From contig DFIR01000093.1 in assembly GCA_002372815.1 (NCBI GenBank), forward strand, positions 1 through 54,249: 54,249 nucleotides of DNA, in the 5' to 3' direction. The notes beneath the pieces are model-generated. The model searched no databases. It was given only the letters and a program-made list of their open reading frames with translations, and was not told the origin of the DNA. Positions 1 through 9,600 of this stretch are shown piece by piece. The translations under genes were made by a program, and so were the position numbers. The DNA is from Lachnospiraceae bacterium UBA3692. Lineage in GTDB: Bacteria; Bacillota; Clostridia; Lachnospirales; Lachnospiraceae. Numbering within the stretch: position 1 is the first letter of the stretch; each line of letters begins with the position of its first letter.

Positions 1-48
1 GGCTAAGCCGGTGGTCCTGACTTGTATAGCCTCAATTCCTTCTACTTC

Positions 49-966
49 TTAATGATTCTGCCGAAGGAGTTCCAATACTCTCCCCTCATCATACTCCGGT
101 GCCGCCATACGGACAGCTTCCCAGATCGGCCGCAGTTCCTCTGTGGTCATCTCCATTTCTTCGGCAGCAGCTGCAAGTGCCTTCCCTCTCATTGCTTTCT
201 TTGATGCCTGGCGAATCGTCGTGAGCAAGGTGCCTTCTTCTCTGCCTTCCTCTCTGCCTTCCTCTCTGCCCTCTTCTCTCCCTTTATATCTCTCGTTCCG
301 AAGTGTCATCTCCCAGTCCATGTACTCTTCCCTCCACTTCGCGTTCTTCCTTGCCAGTCGTACCTTCTGCTGGATCCGGTCTGCAAAGGTCCCTTCGTCC
401 ACGACCTCTGTCCCCGCAACAAGCTGCAGGAAGCTCTGCAGGTCCCGGGGAATCTCCCCTTTCTCGCCGTGCGCATTCAGCACGATTTTTGTGATTCCAT
501 CCTTCAGATCCAGATTCGGGCATTCTGTACATTTTGTAGTAAATGTATAACGATACTGTCCTTCCCCGAAAGGGTCAAATGGAGTGATGAAAAGGATGAT
601 CACATCATGCAGTTCATTATAGTTCTTGCTATTGTCCAGAATCGACTGATCGATGGCGCCTCCGTAGTAGCGCATGCGCTTCGGGATGTTCCTCTCATCC
701 TGCAGCTGCATCTCCACATCGAGAATTCTGTCCTGGTCATCCCTCGCCTGGATATCCAGGCGTACACCGTGTGAATTCAGAGAAAGTCTGATTTCCACTT
801 CCTTCTGCACTTCGGCCAGTCCCCGGATATGCAATTCCGGCAGTGCGTGCTGCAGGAGTTCCAGCAACAGATCCGGGTACGTCGTCATGATCTTCCCGAA
901 CACGAACGCGTTGCCGATCCCCGCCTTCGACCATTCTCCATAGATATTGCTGTCTGCTCTGTTCAT
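49..966 (-). CDS. Rpn-family PD-(D/E)XK nuclease / putative transposase-like protein
   Basis: A 305-residue protein of the Rpn (recombination-promoting nuclease, PDDEXK_2) type. The nuclease core is visible as Asp71 in VRLDIQA followed by Glu85 and Gln87 in DVEMQ, the E-x-Q form usual for this family, with the family-typical 'MRYYGG' stretch just after it. Residues about 229–245 are a run of GREE repeats, and the C-terminus is helical and charged. The reading frame stays open for 51 more codons upstream, but I choose the ATG at 964–966 because AGAAGGAGGG lies just before it. A TTGTAA-17-TATAAT promoter and a GC-rich hairpin lie upstream. Family members cut DNA and stimulate RecA-independent recombination; a transposase role is unproven. 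Family call is secure; substrate is unknown. Confidence 0.85.
   Translation of the reverse strand: MNRADSNIYGEWSKAGIGNAFVFGKIMTTYPDLLLELLQHALPELHIRGLAEVQKEVEIRLSLNSHGVRLDIQARDDQDRILDVEMQLQDERNIPKRMRYYGGAIDQSILDNSKNYNELHDVIILFITPFDPFGEGQYRYTFTTKCTECPNLDLKDGITKIVLNAHGEKGEIPRDLQSFLQLVAGTEVVDEGTFADRIQQKVRLARKNAKWREEYMDWEMTLRNERYKGREEGREEGREEGREEGTLLTTIRQASKKAMRGKALAAAAEEMEMTTEELRPIWEAVRMAAPEYDEGRVLELLRQNH
232..288 (-). repeat. 12-bp in-frame repeat coding GREE units
   Basis: About four copies of a purine-rich 12-bp unit on the minus strand encode consecutive Gly-Arg-Glu-Glu blocks in the nuclease gene. Because the unit is a multiple of three, gain or loss of copies would change protein length without shifting the frame. 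Confidence 0.75.
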
Positions 967-989
967 TTGCCCTCCTTCTGTAACTGAAA

Positions 990-1029
990 GGGGCCCCGGC
1001 GCACGGAGTTGCTGCTGTGCCGGAGCCCC
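990..1029 (-). promoter_or_regulatory. GC-rich stem-loop in the nuclease leader
   Basis: GGGGC and CCGG-containing arms of about 14 bp with one mismatch enclose a 12-nt loop. It stands about 10 bases upstream of the nuclease Shine-Dalgarno and downstream of its promoter, so it is within the 5' leader of the transcript. It has no U-tract, so it is not an ordinary terminator; a role in shielding the ribosome binding site or in mRNA stability is inference. Confidence 0.5.
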
Positions 1030-1143
1030 AGAACTTGGATCCTGTCGGATCCTTCCGATTGCTCCAGCCTGCAGTGATTGACTGCGCCGGTATGAACAAG
1101 CACACTTTGACATCTCCATTCTGCCCGTGTGTTTGGTGTTCTT

Positions 1144-1172
1144 ATTATATCATTGGACCAGTCCAGTTACAA
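1144..1172 (-). promoter_or_regulatory. SigA-type promoter for the Rpn nuclease gene
   Basis: Minus-strand TTGTAA, 17 bases, TATAAT. The spacer contains the palindrome TGGACTGGTCCA (1154–1165), which could be an operator. The promoter reads through the hairpin leader into the nuclease gene. Confidence 0.7.
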
Positions 1173-1211
1173 CGCATGCGCTGATATGGAAAAACCATCC
1201 GCTGTCACAGC

Positions 1212-1262
1212 AAAAACTTCGCAGTTTCCGCCAAAGATGGCCGAAAACTGCGAAGTTTTTTG
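1212..1262 (-). terminator. Intrinsic terminator after the VWA adhesin gene
   Basis: Near-perfect inverted repeat (AAACTTCGCAGTTT arms extended by GGC/GCC) with A-rich and T-rich flanks, so it could work in both directions. It begins about 25 bases after the adhesin stop codon and marks the 3' end of the surface-protein locus. Confidence 0.85.
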
Positions 1263-1286
1263 TTTGACTGAATTTACTGCTAGCTG

Positions 1287-4200
1287 TCAGTTCTCAAACA
1301 CATGTCTCTGCTTCCGCAGCAGCAGGCATGCTCCTGCGAAGCCGGCGAGCAGTGTGCCGAGGAGGGTGTAAAGGGTGGTGCCGGGTCCGCCGGCAGCGGG
1401 GAGTTCAGCGCCGGGGTTGTTGGCAATGCTGTAATACATGCGCAGCACTTCCGAATCCGGATCCAGCCCTTCGTGCGTGATATCTCCTGTTCCGTCTGCT
1501 TCTGTTCTGCGGACAGAAGGATCGTCTTCCAGTGTCAGTGTCGCCTTCTGTGCCCAGTTGTACAGTGCTGCCTCCGGTGTAGCCGTTCCTTCATGTTCCT
1601 TCATAAACTGGATACCCGTGCCTGCCGGATAATAGTGATCCTTGATTTCCAGCAATACCTCTATCGGGTGGTCCAGCCCAAGATAGCCTTCCGGCACCTG
1701 TGTTTCAACGAGATAATACTTTTCGCCGGCATTCAGTTTCTGCACAGGATCCTTGACCGCATAGCCGTCCTGGCTAGTATCAAGGTCTGCAACCTTTACA
1801 TACTTTCCGGTGACGCCCTTCAGTTCTTCCTGGTTGGCCTCACCGTCTCTCGCTGTGCGATAGAGCGCAAACTTCGCGCCTTTCAGCACCTTGTTGAATG
1901 TCTCGTCCTTCTTGGTGATTTGGAGACCTTTGGCAAAAACGTTAATTACATGATGATTGCTGCTGGTCATGTTGTTGCCAGTCTCAGGGACCGGATCTCC
2001 GGGCGAACCGCCTGGCGTAGTATGATAATCTGATACTCCGATATTCAATTCATTTTCACGAATGCTGTTAGTTCTTGGCTTATACTCTACCTTTAAAGTA
2101 AACTCAGCCTCTTTTCCTACCTCTTCCGTCGCATGATTGCCCTTACTATAACAGCCATAGGTCTGCTCCAACGTTATAACGATATCTCCGACATACCCAT
2201 GCCCGTAAGCTGAGTCATAACCACTGTCATACTTGTAAGTCTTTGACCCGTTTGTAAGCAAGTCACTGACAAGAGAGGTGACCTTTTCATCAGTATCTAC
2301 TCCCAGATACTCCATCAAGTTCATCGTCTTGGATGAGTTATTTGTTCCGCCAAGCATCTGATCTTTGGATGTGATCATCTCATCTGTGTCACCGGATACC
2401 ACCTTGCGTATATCAATTTCCTCCAGAAGCTTTTTCATCTGATCTTTCGGATCCACTTCTGTGCCGAGGTAGACCGTCCACTCCGTGTTGTTAGATGTAA
2501 GTGCCAGTTCATCGACATTGACGTAAGGGGTAGAAAGATCCTTTCTGTGTTCACCTGTTAGATCAATTTTGCTTCCGGTTTTGCTGATATACTTCTCCGC
2601 TTTTATTTCCGAACCTGCAGCATTTGTACTGATGGTATTTCCACCCAGGAAATTCTCTTTTGCTTTGACATAAAGAACTCCTTTCCATCCAGATCCAATA
2701 ATATTGCCTGCTGAATCTTTCTGGGGCCAGTCAAATTCCTGGTCTTTCCACTCTACAGTCCATGTATTACTATCACTGTTATATTTCACCTGTCCGGCTG
2801 CATTCTTGTTTCCGGCTGCAACTTTCTCACCGTTTAGAGAAATCCAGTCTCCATTAACTAGCGGTGTACCGTCACTGGCAACGGGGTAGAAAGCAGGATC
2901 AATCACATCTGTTACCTGTCCGACAAGGTCCGCCTGTATAACTACATTTTTAACGATTTGTGTTATGCAGTCAACAATCGCAGCCGCATCCTCCGCATCA
3001 TAATTGTACCCTGGTCCAGAAGATACGCCAAACAAACTGCCCTTATTCCCCCCAACATTTTCAAGACTCAGGCCAAGGCAAAACAGTTCCGCTGTTCCAT
3101 CGCCGTCCGTCAGCGCTTTCAAAGCGGCTGCTTTTTGGCCTATTTCATACCATGCCGTAGCGTTTGGAACCTGCTTGCCGTTTACTCTCCAGTTCGGGGC
3201 TCCGTCAGTAATCAATAATGCGATCTGCTGATGCTCATTCTTTTGGGGATCTGCATTAAATTTATCAATTGCCATTTGCAGACCATCCCTCTGATTCGTA
3301 CCTCCAGCCAGGCTGATATCCTCCAGGGCCTGATAGAATTGGGAGTCCTCTTCTTTTGCAAATGTTCCCTTATCCTTTGTCTCCGAATTGAATGTAACCA
3401 ATCCCAGCTGCGCATTTGCATCCACGGCATAAATAACCTGGGCTGCCGCCTTTACAGCCTGCTTCAGGTATTCGATCCGGCTGACCCATTTATAGCGGGT
3501 GCCATATGAAGTATTCGAAGAGCCTGTAATGTCCGTCGTATAGATATTCCCATCCAGGTTGGTCACACCCCAACTGTCGAGCCGAGTCCCTTCATATATT
3601 TCACCATCCGGAGGATTGTAATTCGATGCATCCACATAGTACCAGGCATTGTGCCTGCGGAATACTGCATAAACCGTGGCGGCACCATTTGGATCCGAGA
3701 TGACAAAATATGTTTGATCTGTCTTTCCATTATGGTTCAACCATGTCTCAAGATTGCTCCTGTTTGTCCCACCTAGCGTGTCTTCCAGATCCAGACTTGT
3801 GGGGAAAAACATGGACCTGGAAGCATCCACCACAAATTCAAGATGGATGCTCGGAGAAATCTCATAGCAGCCAGAAGACGCGTCGATTTCAATTCTGTAA
3901 ATACGATTATCGTAATCCTGTACTTTCGCCGTTTTATCGGCAATCAATTCCTGCGTCATCTGCCGCTGAAATTTTGTAACCAGGGAGTCCACGTCAATCT
4001 GCGTGAACTTGTCCGACTCACTGCTGTTTGCAATAAAGCCATCGACTTGTGCAAAGAGGATCGGAGAGGCATTTTGATCTGATGTTGGTACCCTAGACAG
4101 GATTCCGCCAGTTACAGAAAACGTATACTCATCATTGTAGTAACTGCTGTAAATTAAATTACTGTCAGTTTTGATACGCAGCTGTCTGGCAGTGTTACTA

Positions 4201-6308
4201 AATCCGGTACTACTAAGAAAATCAATAAAAGTTTCGCCGGGTTCAGCAGGTCCGCTCCCTGGATAGTATTCTGTAGACAAGTATGCCCTTCTTCTGCCGT
4301 CTCCACCGCTTCCCATGAGGTACCATGCGTAATCATCAAGATAGGACACATCCGTTGTCCCTTCTCCCAAGAAAACGACAGTTGCCCCGGATACTTTCAC
4401 TTCCCTCAAGGAGCCATCTTTCCCCAGAGCGTAGTACTTTTCATTGGCGGTATCCTGGAATACCAGTACATACTGGCCGTTGATGACAGGCCACCCGGAA
4501 GCGTTCGTAACTGATACTTCTCCGATTACTGAGAAGCCATCCTGCATATAAGTGATCTCTGTTGCCGTTTCATTGACGTTCAGGTCATTGATCACTTCTA
4601 TTCCTTTTGATGCGAAATGGACGATGCAAAGGTCCCCTTCTTCAGGAAGCTCAACCGGATCATCCTGCGTAATCCTCACTTCAACTGCCATCTTCGGCTC
4701 TATCTTTTGACCATCACAAATAATGGAAATATCAAAGAAGCGAGCCCGGCTGATTCCGGCTGCATCATTTTCATCTTGCAGATGTTTCTCCACAGCATCC
4801 CAGTAAGTTTTGTATATATCCTCATCCGGGGTGATCTCACGTGCATAAAGTTTAGAACCATCCGGAATTCCGGCTGCTTCGTCATAGGTAATGGTAATGG
4901 AATATCCGATTCCGTCAGACGTCAGTACATGCGTCGTAATCTGCGCGTCCGTCACCTTGACAATGAAGACCTCCCCATCCTTCATGGTGACCGTCAAACT
5001 CTCTTCGCTGGTAAACGGCTGTACACTAATCAGAGCCCAATCTCCGGCTTCCACCGACTGCTCGTTAATCTCTGCAACCTGTTCTTCTGTCAGTTCTTCG
5101 CTGTATTCACATTCAAGTCCACGGCTTTCCTTAATCCGGCCGACCGTGGTATCTTCGACAACCTTGCTGACATCCACGAGTTCCGGACTGCTGAATTCAA
5201 CGCTCTCCACACTCGCCACGAACTTCTTTGCGGCCTCGCTGGCTTCCACATCACCGAATGTGATGGCAGTGTCTGTATCACCGGTTATACCCAGCACTTC
5301 TACGAGGTCTGTAAATGATACATATCCGCCTCCGGGCAGGCTGAACTGGTACGTTTTGCCGTTCACGGAGTATTCGAAGTCCACGGTATAGACGATGCCG
5401 TAGACAGAGAAGCTGTCGGAAGCAAAGTTGATGTCCACCGCATCCTTCCTGCGGCTGACTTCGGAGTCGGATTCGATCTCCGCAAAAGCCTCTTCTTCCG
5501 CATCAAAATGGAGAACGGTGACGGTCTCCTTCTCGGAGGGAAGTTTCTCATCGTTCTTCTTCAGATTTCCATATGTGAATTTGACATCAATGGGTGCCTG
5601 CGGCTCATAAGGGACGCCATCTTTGACGAAAGTGATATCAAAGAAGCGTGCCTGGCTCAGGACCTTCTGTTCACTCTGGGTCTCACGGACAGTGCTCAAG
5701 GCCTGGTCATAGTAAGCCTGGTAGGCCTCTTCCTCTTCGAGTGCTGCCTGCTTGTCTTGCCTGTGTTCCGCCTTGGGTACTTCGCTGCGAATCTCTGTGA
5801 CCTGCATCTCGACACCCTGCGGAAACTTCGCGGAGGCGTCAAATGAAGCCGTCACCGAATAATCCCCGCCGTCGTAGGTGAGAGTGGTGGGATCGGTAAT
5901 CAGTGCTTCCGCTGCATCTGATGCCTGCTCAGAAACTTCGGAACCATCGGCCTCGGTACTGCTGTCGGTCACCGCCGTCTGCCCGTCATCTTTCGAGCTT
6001 GCTTTCTCTGCTGACGGTTCATGTACCGGCGTCTCTTCTGCAGACTTCTCCTCTGCAGGCATTTCTTCTGCCGTCGCCTTATTCTGCTCTTCTGCTTCAG
6101 ATTCGTCCATGCTCTCGGACGGCTCTTCCAGCACGATGCCCGGCTGCTCCTCCGCATTCTGCGCATCCAAGGTAAGAGCCGGAAGGATCAACGCATACGT
6201 TGTTATAAATACCGCCACAGCAATACAGCCGGACAGGATCCTTCTGTACCTGCGCATCCTGCCGTGCGAACGGAGAAATAGCATGACCAGTTCCCAGAGT
6301 CTTTCCAT
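1287..6308 (-). CDS. Giant VWA- and Cna_B-domain wall-anchored adhesin (1673 aa)
   Basis: Surface protein with an unusual N-terminus: about 28 charged residues, then a membrane segment ending in TTYALILPALTLD, shared with the two upstream giants. A Glu/Ser-rich linker (50–135) leads to a head module (136–310) containing ARFFDI and SDSFSVYG, and a second copy of the module at about 456–600. A von Willebrand factor A domain starts near residue 821 with an intact MIDAS: Asp828-x-Ser830-x-Ser832, Thr1004 and Asp1035. About 100 extra residues lie between the DxSxS motif and the next VWA helix, as in RrgA-like tip pilins. A SpaA-type Cna_B domain (near 1480–1600, with Lys in LQITKKDE and Glu in YYLVETQVPEGY) precedes the sorting signal LPAAG (1636), a hydrophobic segment and basic tail. 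Last gene of the pilus locus. Likely a tip adhesin; ligand unknown. Confidence 0.85.
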   Translation of the reverse strand: MERLWELVMLFLRSHGRMRRYRRILSGCIAVAVFITTYALILPALTLDAQNAEEQPGIVLEEPSESMDESEAEEQNKATAEEMPAEEKSAEETPVHEPSAEKASSKDDGQTAVTDSSTEADGSEVSEQASDAAEALITDPTTLTYDGGDYSVTASFDASAKFPQGVEMQVTEIRSEVPKAEHRQDKQAALEEEEAYQAYYDQALSTVRETQSEQKVLSQARFFDITFVKDGVPYEPQAPIDVKFTYGNLKKNDEKLPSEKETVTVLHFDAEEEAFAEIESDSEVSRRKDAVDINFASDSFSVYGIVYTVDFEYSVNGKTYQFSLPGGGYVSFTDLVEVLGITGDTDTAITFGDVEASEAAKKFVASVESVEFSSPELVDVSKVVEDTTVGRIKESRGLECEYSEELTEEQVAEINEQSVEAGDWALISVQPFTSEESLTVTMKDGEVFIVKVTDAQITTHVLTSDGIGYSITITYDEAAGIPDGSKLYAREITPDEDIYKTYWDAVEKHLQDENDAAGISRARFFDISIICDGQKIEPKMAVEVRITQDDPVELPEEGDLCIVHFASKGIEVINDLNVNETATEITYMQDGFSVIGEVSVTNASGWPVINGQYVLVFQDTANEKYYALGKDGSLREVKVSGATVVFLGEGTTDVSYLDDYAWYLMGSGGDGRRRAYLSTEYYPGSGPAEPGETFIDFLSSTGFSNTARQLRIKTDSNLIYSSYYNDEYTFSVTGGILSRVPTSDQNASPILFAQVDGFIANSSESDKFTQIDVDSLVTKFQRQMTQELIADKTAKVQDYDNRIYRIEIDASSGCYEISPSIHLEFVVDASRSMFFPTSLDLEDTLGGTNRSNLETWLNHNGKTDQTYFVISDPNGAATVYAVFRRHNAWYYVDASNYNPPDGEIYEGTRLDSWGVTNLDGNIYTTDITGSSNTSYGTRYKWVSRIEYLKQAVKAAAQVIYAVDANAQLGLVTFNSETKDKGTFAKEEDSQFYQALEDISLAGGTNQRDGLQMAIDKFNADPQKNEHQQIALLITDGAPNWRVNGKQVPNATAWYEIGQKAAALKALTDGDGTAELFCLGLSLENVGGNKGSLFGVSSGPGYNYDAEDAAAIVDCITQIVKNVVIQADLVGQVTDVIDPAFYPVASDGTPLVNGDWISLNGEKVAAGNKNAAGQVKYNSDSNTWTVEWKDQEFDWPQKDSAGNIIGSGWKGVLYVKAKENFLGGNTISTNAAGSEIKAEKYISKTGSKIDLTGEHRKDLSTPYVNVDELALTSNNTEWTVYLGTEVDPKDQMKKLLEEIDIRKVVSGDTDEMITSKDQMLGGTNNSSKTMNLMEYLGVDTDEKVTSLVSDLLTNGSKTYKYDSGYDSAYGHGYVGDIVITLEQTYGCYSKGNHATEEVGKEAEFTLKVEYKPRTNSIRENELNIGVSDYHTTPGGSPGDPVPETGNNMTSSNHHVINVFAKGLQITKKDETFNKVLKGAKFALYRTARDGEANQEELKGVTGKYVKVADLDTSQDGYAVKDPVQKLNAGEKYYLVETQVPEGYLGLDHPIEVLLEIKDHYYPAGTGIQFMKEHEGTATPEAALYNWAQKATLTLEDDPSVRRTEADGTGDITHEGLDPDSEVLRMYYSIANNPGAELPAAGGPGTTLYTLLGTLLAGFAGACLLLRKQRHVFEN
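5379..5903 (-). repeat. Head-module repeat, copy in the VWA adhesin
   Basis: DNA coding residues 136–310 (PTTLTY to YTVDF). By eye this block is very similar at nucleotide level to 15282–15806 and 21282–21809, in the same orientation, unlike the flanking sequence. Substitutions are mostly scattered third-position changes. Confidence 0.8.
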
Positions 6309-6322
6309 GATGTTCTTCCTCT

Positions 6323-6360
6323 AAAAAACGCTAAAAGGGGTCCGGCAGCCGCCGGACCCC
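6323..6360 (-). promoter_or_regulatory. Terminator-like hairpin (possible attenuator) in VWA gene leader
   Basis: Minus-strand GGGGTCCGG stem of 9 perfect GC-rich pairs with a 6-base loop, followed by TTTT, AGCG and TTTTTT, and then directly by AGAGGAAGAA and the ATG at 6306–6308. Structurally this is an intrinsic terminator, but it lies upstream of the gene start and downstream of a candidate promoter, so it would cut transcription before the adhesin gene unless prevented. Attenuation is inference. Confidence 0.6.
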
Positions 6361-6466
6361 TGTAATTCTGACCTCTGAAGAGATGTCTTTCATACCGTGA
6401 TGTCTGTAACGAATGCCTTGCCCTGATTCAGTACCTGTTAAGTGGACGCATTCAAAATGCAAAGAC

Positions 6467-6495
6467 ATCATATCACACTTTTGTAACAAATGGAA
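6467..6495 (-). promoter_or_regulatory. Candidate promoter upstream of the VWA adhesin
   Basis: TTCCAT, 17 bases, TATGAT on the minus strand. The -10 is good and the -35 weak. Transcripts from here would carry a leader of about 150 nt containing the terminator-like hairpin. Confidence 0.35.
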
Positions 6496-6536
6496 TATAT
6501 CTATTCCTTTTGTGCTTATTTTATTTCACGTATAAG

Positions 6537-6587
6537 CTCCGCAGCTGCCGGCGCAGCTGCCGGTCATACATGCCGACAGATGCGGAG
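6537..6587 (-). terminator. Imperfect stem-loop after the 3221-residue gene
   Basis: CTCCGCA/TGCGGAG outer arms with inner CTG/CAG and CGGC/GCCG pairs. It lies about 40 bases after the stop codon but lacks a U-tract, so it may be an mRNA end-stabilising or partial termination hairpin rather than a full terminator. Confidence 0.4.
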
Positions 6588-6623
6588 TCTTAGCAATTTG
6601 GTCAATGAATCAGATAGTGTCTG

Positions 6624-9600
6624 TCAGATTTCCCATATCTGCCCATGCTTCCGAAGCAGCAGGATGACTCCTGCGAAACCTGCAAGCAAAGTGCCGAGAA
6701 TCGTGTACAGTGTGGTGCCGGGACCTCCGGTGGAGGGAAGGGCGGCGCCGGGGGTGTTGGAAACCGTGAGCGTTACAGCTTCCAGTTCCAGATACTCTTT
6801 GGAAGGATCTGTATTCGGAAGTTCTGCCCAATCCTTAGGGGCCTTGCCTGCTTCGCTCTTCAGAAGCTTGATTCCCGAAGTCTCGACCAGGATGTACGCC
6901 TTCCCGCTGAAGTTCGACAGCACATAGCCTTCCGGAACCTTGGTCTCTTCGATCTCATAGATGCCAACCGTAAGAGTATCAAATTTTGCAGTTCCATCTG
7001 CCAGTGTCTTTACAGTGACTTCCTCGAAGGAAGTATCTGCCTCGATCTTTTCTGCATTGTCGGCAACAAGTTTCCGGATGGTAAATTCTGCATCCTTCAG
7101 TTTCTTGGTCGCCTTGCCCTTCTCGACTTTCACAAGGTTCAGCTCATAAGCCTTCTGCTTGTTGGTGATCGTTCCGTGGTTTGCTGCCATTTCCTGCTGA
7201 TCATCCCCGTAAGAGACTATGAATCCTTCCGGACCGTTGTTCTCTTTAATCGTGTAGACGATCTCTGTCGTCCCATCCTCCTTGTACTTCGGGAGATCTG
7301 TCCAGACAGCTTTCCACGCCTCACTCTCATAAGCCTTCGGGTTGTTTCCGCTTTCAGACAGCAGCTCCTGTGTCGCCGCCACCGTCTCGTCGTCGCTCAG
7401 TGCCTCGACATCCGGCTTTCCGTTCAGTATGACCTTCTTGCCGGTTGCGGTTCCGTCGGCATAGAGTTCCACCTCTACCGTCGCGTCCGCAGGTGCATCC
7501 ATATCAAGATCCTTAGCGTTCTTCCACGCTTTCGTTACGTCTGCCGTCGTCCGCGGTTTTTCAGTGTTTGTAATCGTCCAGGTACCGGTCTGGGTATCCT
7601 GCTCCCATTTGACCTTGAAGAGCGATGTCTGGCCATTGTAGCCTTCCGCTGGATCCGTCGTCTGCACGGTTTCGGAGCCGATGCGAATCTCGGAGATCTC
7701 GTAGGTGTAGATATACAGAGAAGGATCCGATACGCCGCTACCTTCAATGAACGGCAGATTTCCCACAGTGCCTTTCCAGATGTCTGCTCCTGAGCAAGTC
7801 CCTATGGCGTTTTCCAGCGGCGTTACGACTGTCTTTCCTGTCTCTGCGTTGATGCGCATAGAATAGTCGTAAACCTTTGTCTCTGACGCCACCTGCTTGT
7901 TTGGTGAAAGATCCACATAATTCAGTATTGTATCGTCAGAATATACAGCACAGGATTTTCCCCCATGCGTTGCAGTTATGCCTGAAATCCTATTACTCGT
8001 CCCCCATTTTGCATCTCTGTCTGACAGTGTCAGTGTCACTTCCTTTATGCCGCTGACATTACCAGTCTTAAAAGTAGCTCCACTGATGTCCTTTTCTTTA
8101 TTATCATCTTTATTGAATCCATGGGCGCGCACTTTGCCGCTGCCGGCAGTTTTGATTGTAACAACCGCTCCACTGGGCACATAGATCACTCTGGATTGCG
8201 TACTCCTGCTCATGTCGCCATCGATCAGTGAAATAATAACCGGGCGTATATAGTAGCTGGCATCCTGTCCAGTTTTGGCTTTGTCTGTCGTCGCTCTGTA
8301 TTTCTTCTGCGTTACCCGGAATGTTATTGTATCGTCTGCATGTCTGTTCTTCGAGTCTTCTCCTTCCTCGTCCAGCCATTCCTTCTCAACATTTACCTCT
8401 GTCGGCTTGTCAACGGACCCGACCGGTTCATTAATGATCAGCACAGAATATGATCCGTCATCTTCGACCACGGTCGATGTGGAGGATTTATATCCGTCAA
8501 AGGTGCCTTCCGACACATAATATGTATAACGGACATCGATCTTCGTTCCGCCATTCGGTGTGTACTTTCCGTTCTTTGGAAGATTGGTGATCGTCTCCTT
8601 CCAGTGATTCCCGGCATTCAGCTGCCCCGTATAGCCGGTGGCAGAAGTCACTTCCTCCGGATCATAGCGTGTTTCACCAGCTGCAGGATAGCGATAGAGC
8701 GTATAGGTCACACTGTCACCCGAGTGATCCTTCTCATCCTGGTCAGACCATTTCTTTTCGACTTCCAGCTGGGTAGTCTCCAGATTATTCGTGAAAGCGG
8801 CAACATTCGCTGATGCCTCCTCGCCGGCTTCCACTGTAAGCGTCTGATCCTGTGCCAGTGTGATATAAGGATTCGTGCTGCCCGTCTCCTTGATGGTATA
8901 CTCACCGGCTGAAAGATCAGTCAGGACGATGGAACTCTCGACAGCACCATTCGTCACTTTGATACTTTCTTCCGCAGAGTATCCGTTGGGCCCGGTTATC
9001 GTGAATGTGTAAGTACCGTCTGCAACAGTTTTCGCATTATCCGGTACAGCATCACCGTTCACCGTGACAGCCTTGGTGATCGTCAGGCCTCCTTTCTGCT
9101 CCTTGGCATTGGTAATGACAAAGCCCTCTGTCTGGTTTCCGGTTATGGACTCTGTTTCAAAGTCTGCGGGGGTATGACTGACCTCCTCTACGTAATAGAT
9201 GTACTCACGGCCCCATTTGTCGTATTTATCCTGAGGGTCGAAGTCGCGGCTCCAGCCGTCCTCGTCGTTCAGAGTAAGTGTTACTGCAGGGCTGTTGAAT
9301 TCAGTGTCTTCGATGTAGCCGCTAGGAATTGCTGAAGCAGTCGCAGCACGAAGCTTCTCCTGCATTTCCTTAATAGTAATGCCCTTGTTAAAAGAATCAT
9401 CATTAGACACATTTGTATCAGATGCACTCTTTCTGGCTGTCATCACCATCTTCGGTCTGATAGCATTTACGCTGTTTGTATTATTATTTTGTGAAATAAG
9501 TCTGCAATTAAGCTGATCTGCAAACTGAGAGCCTGCATCAATCAATATCAGATAACGTTCGTTCATTCCGACATTGAAAGACACATAATCATCTGGAGCA

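Larger units (their letters stand above)
967..1286. other. Gene-free interval between nuclease and VWA adhesin
   Basis: This 320-base gap holds a hairpin leader (990–1029), a promoter (1144–1172) for the nuclease gene, and a long symmetrical terminator (1212–1262) after the VWA adhesin gene. I see no additional coding sequence with a ribosome binding site. Confidence 0.7.
6309..6623. other. Gene-free interval between two giant surface-protein genes
   Basis: A 315-base gap with a hairpin after the 3221-residue gene (6537–6587), a possible promoter (6467–6495), three copies of GATGTCT (two in one orientation near 6383 and 6399, one inverted near 6463) and a terminator-like hairpin (6323–6360) just before the ribosome binding site of the VWA gene. 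No coding sequence seen. Confidence 0.6.

Noticed and set aside
49..966. Complete insertion sequence around the Rpn gene
   Set aside because: No terminal inverted repeats or target duplications are seen, and this family is not a classical IS transposase.
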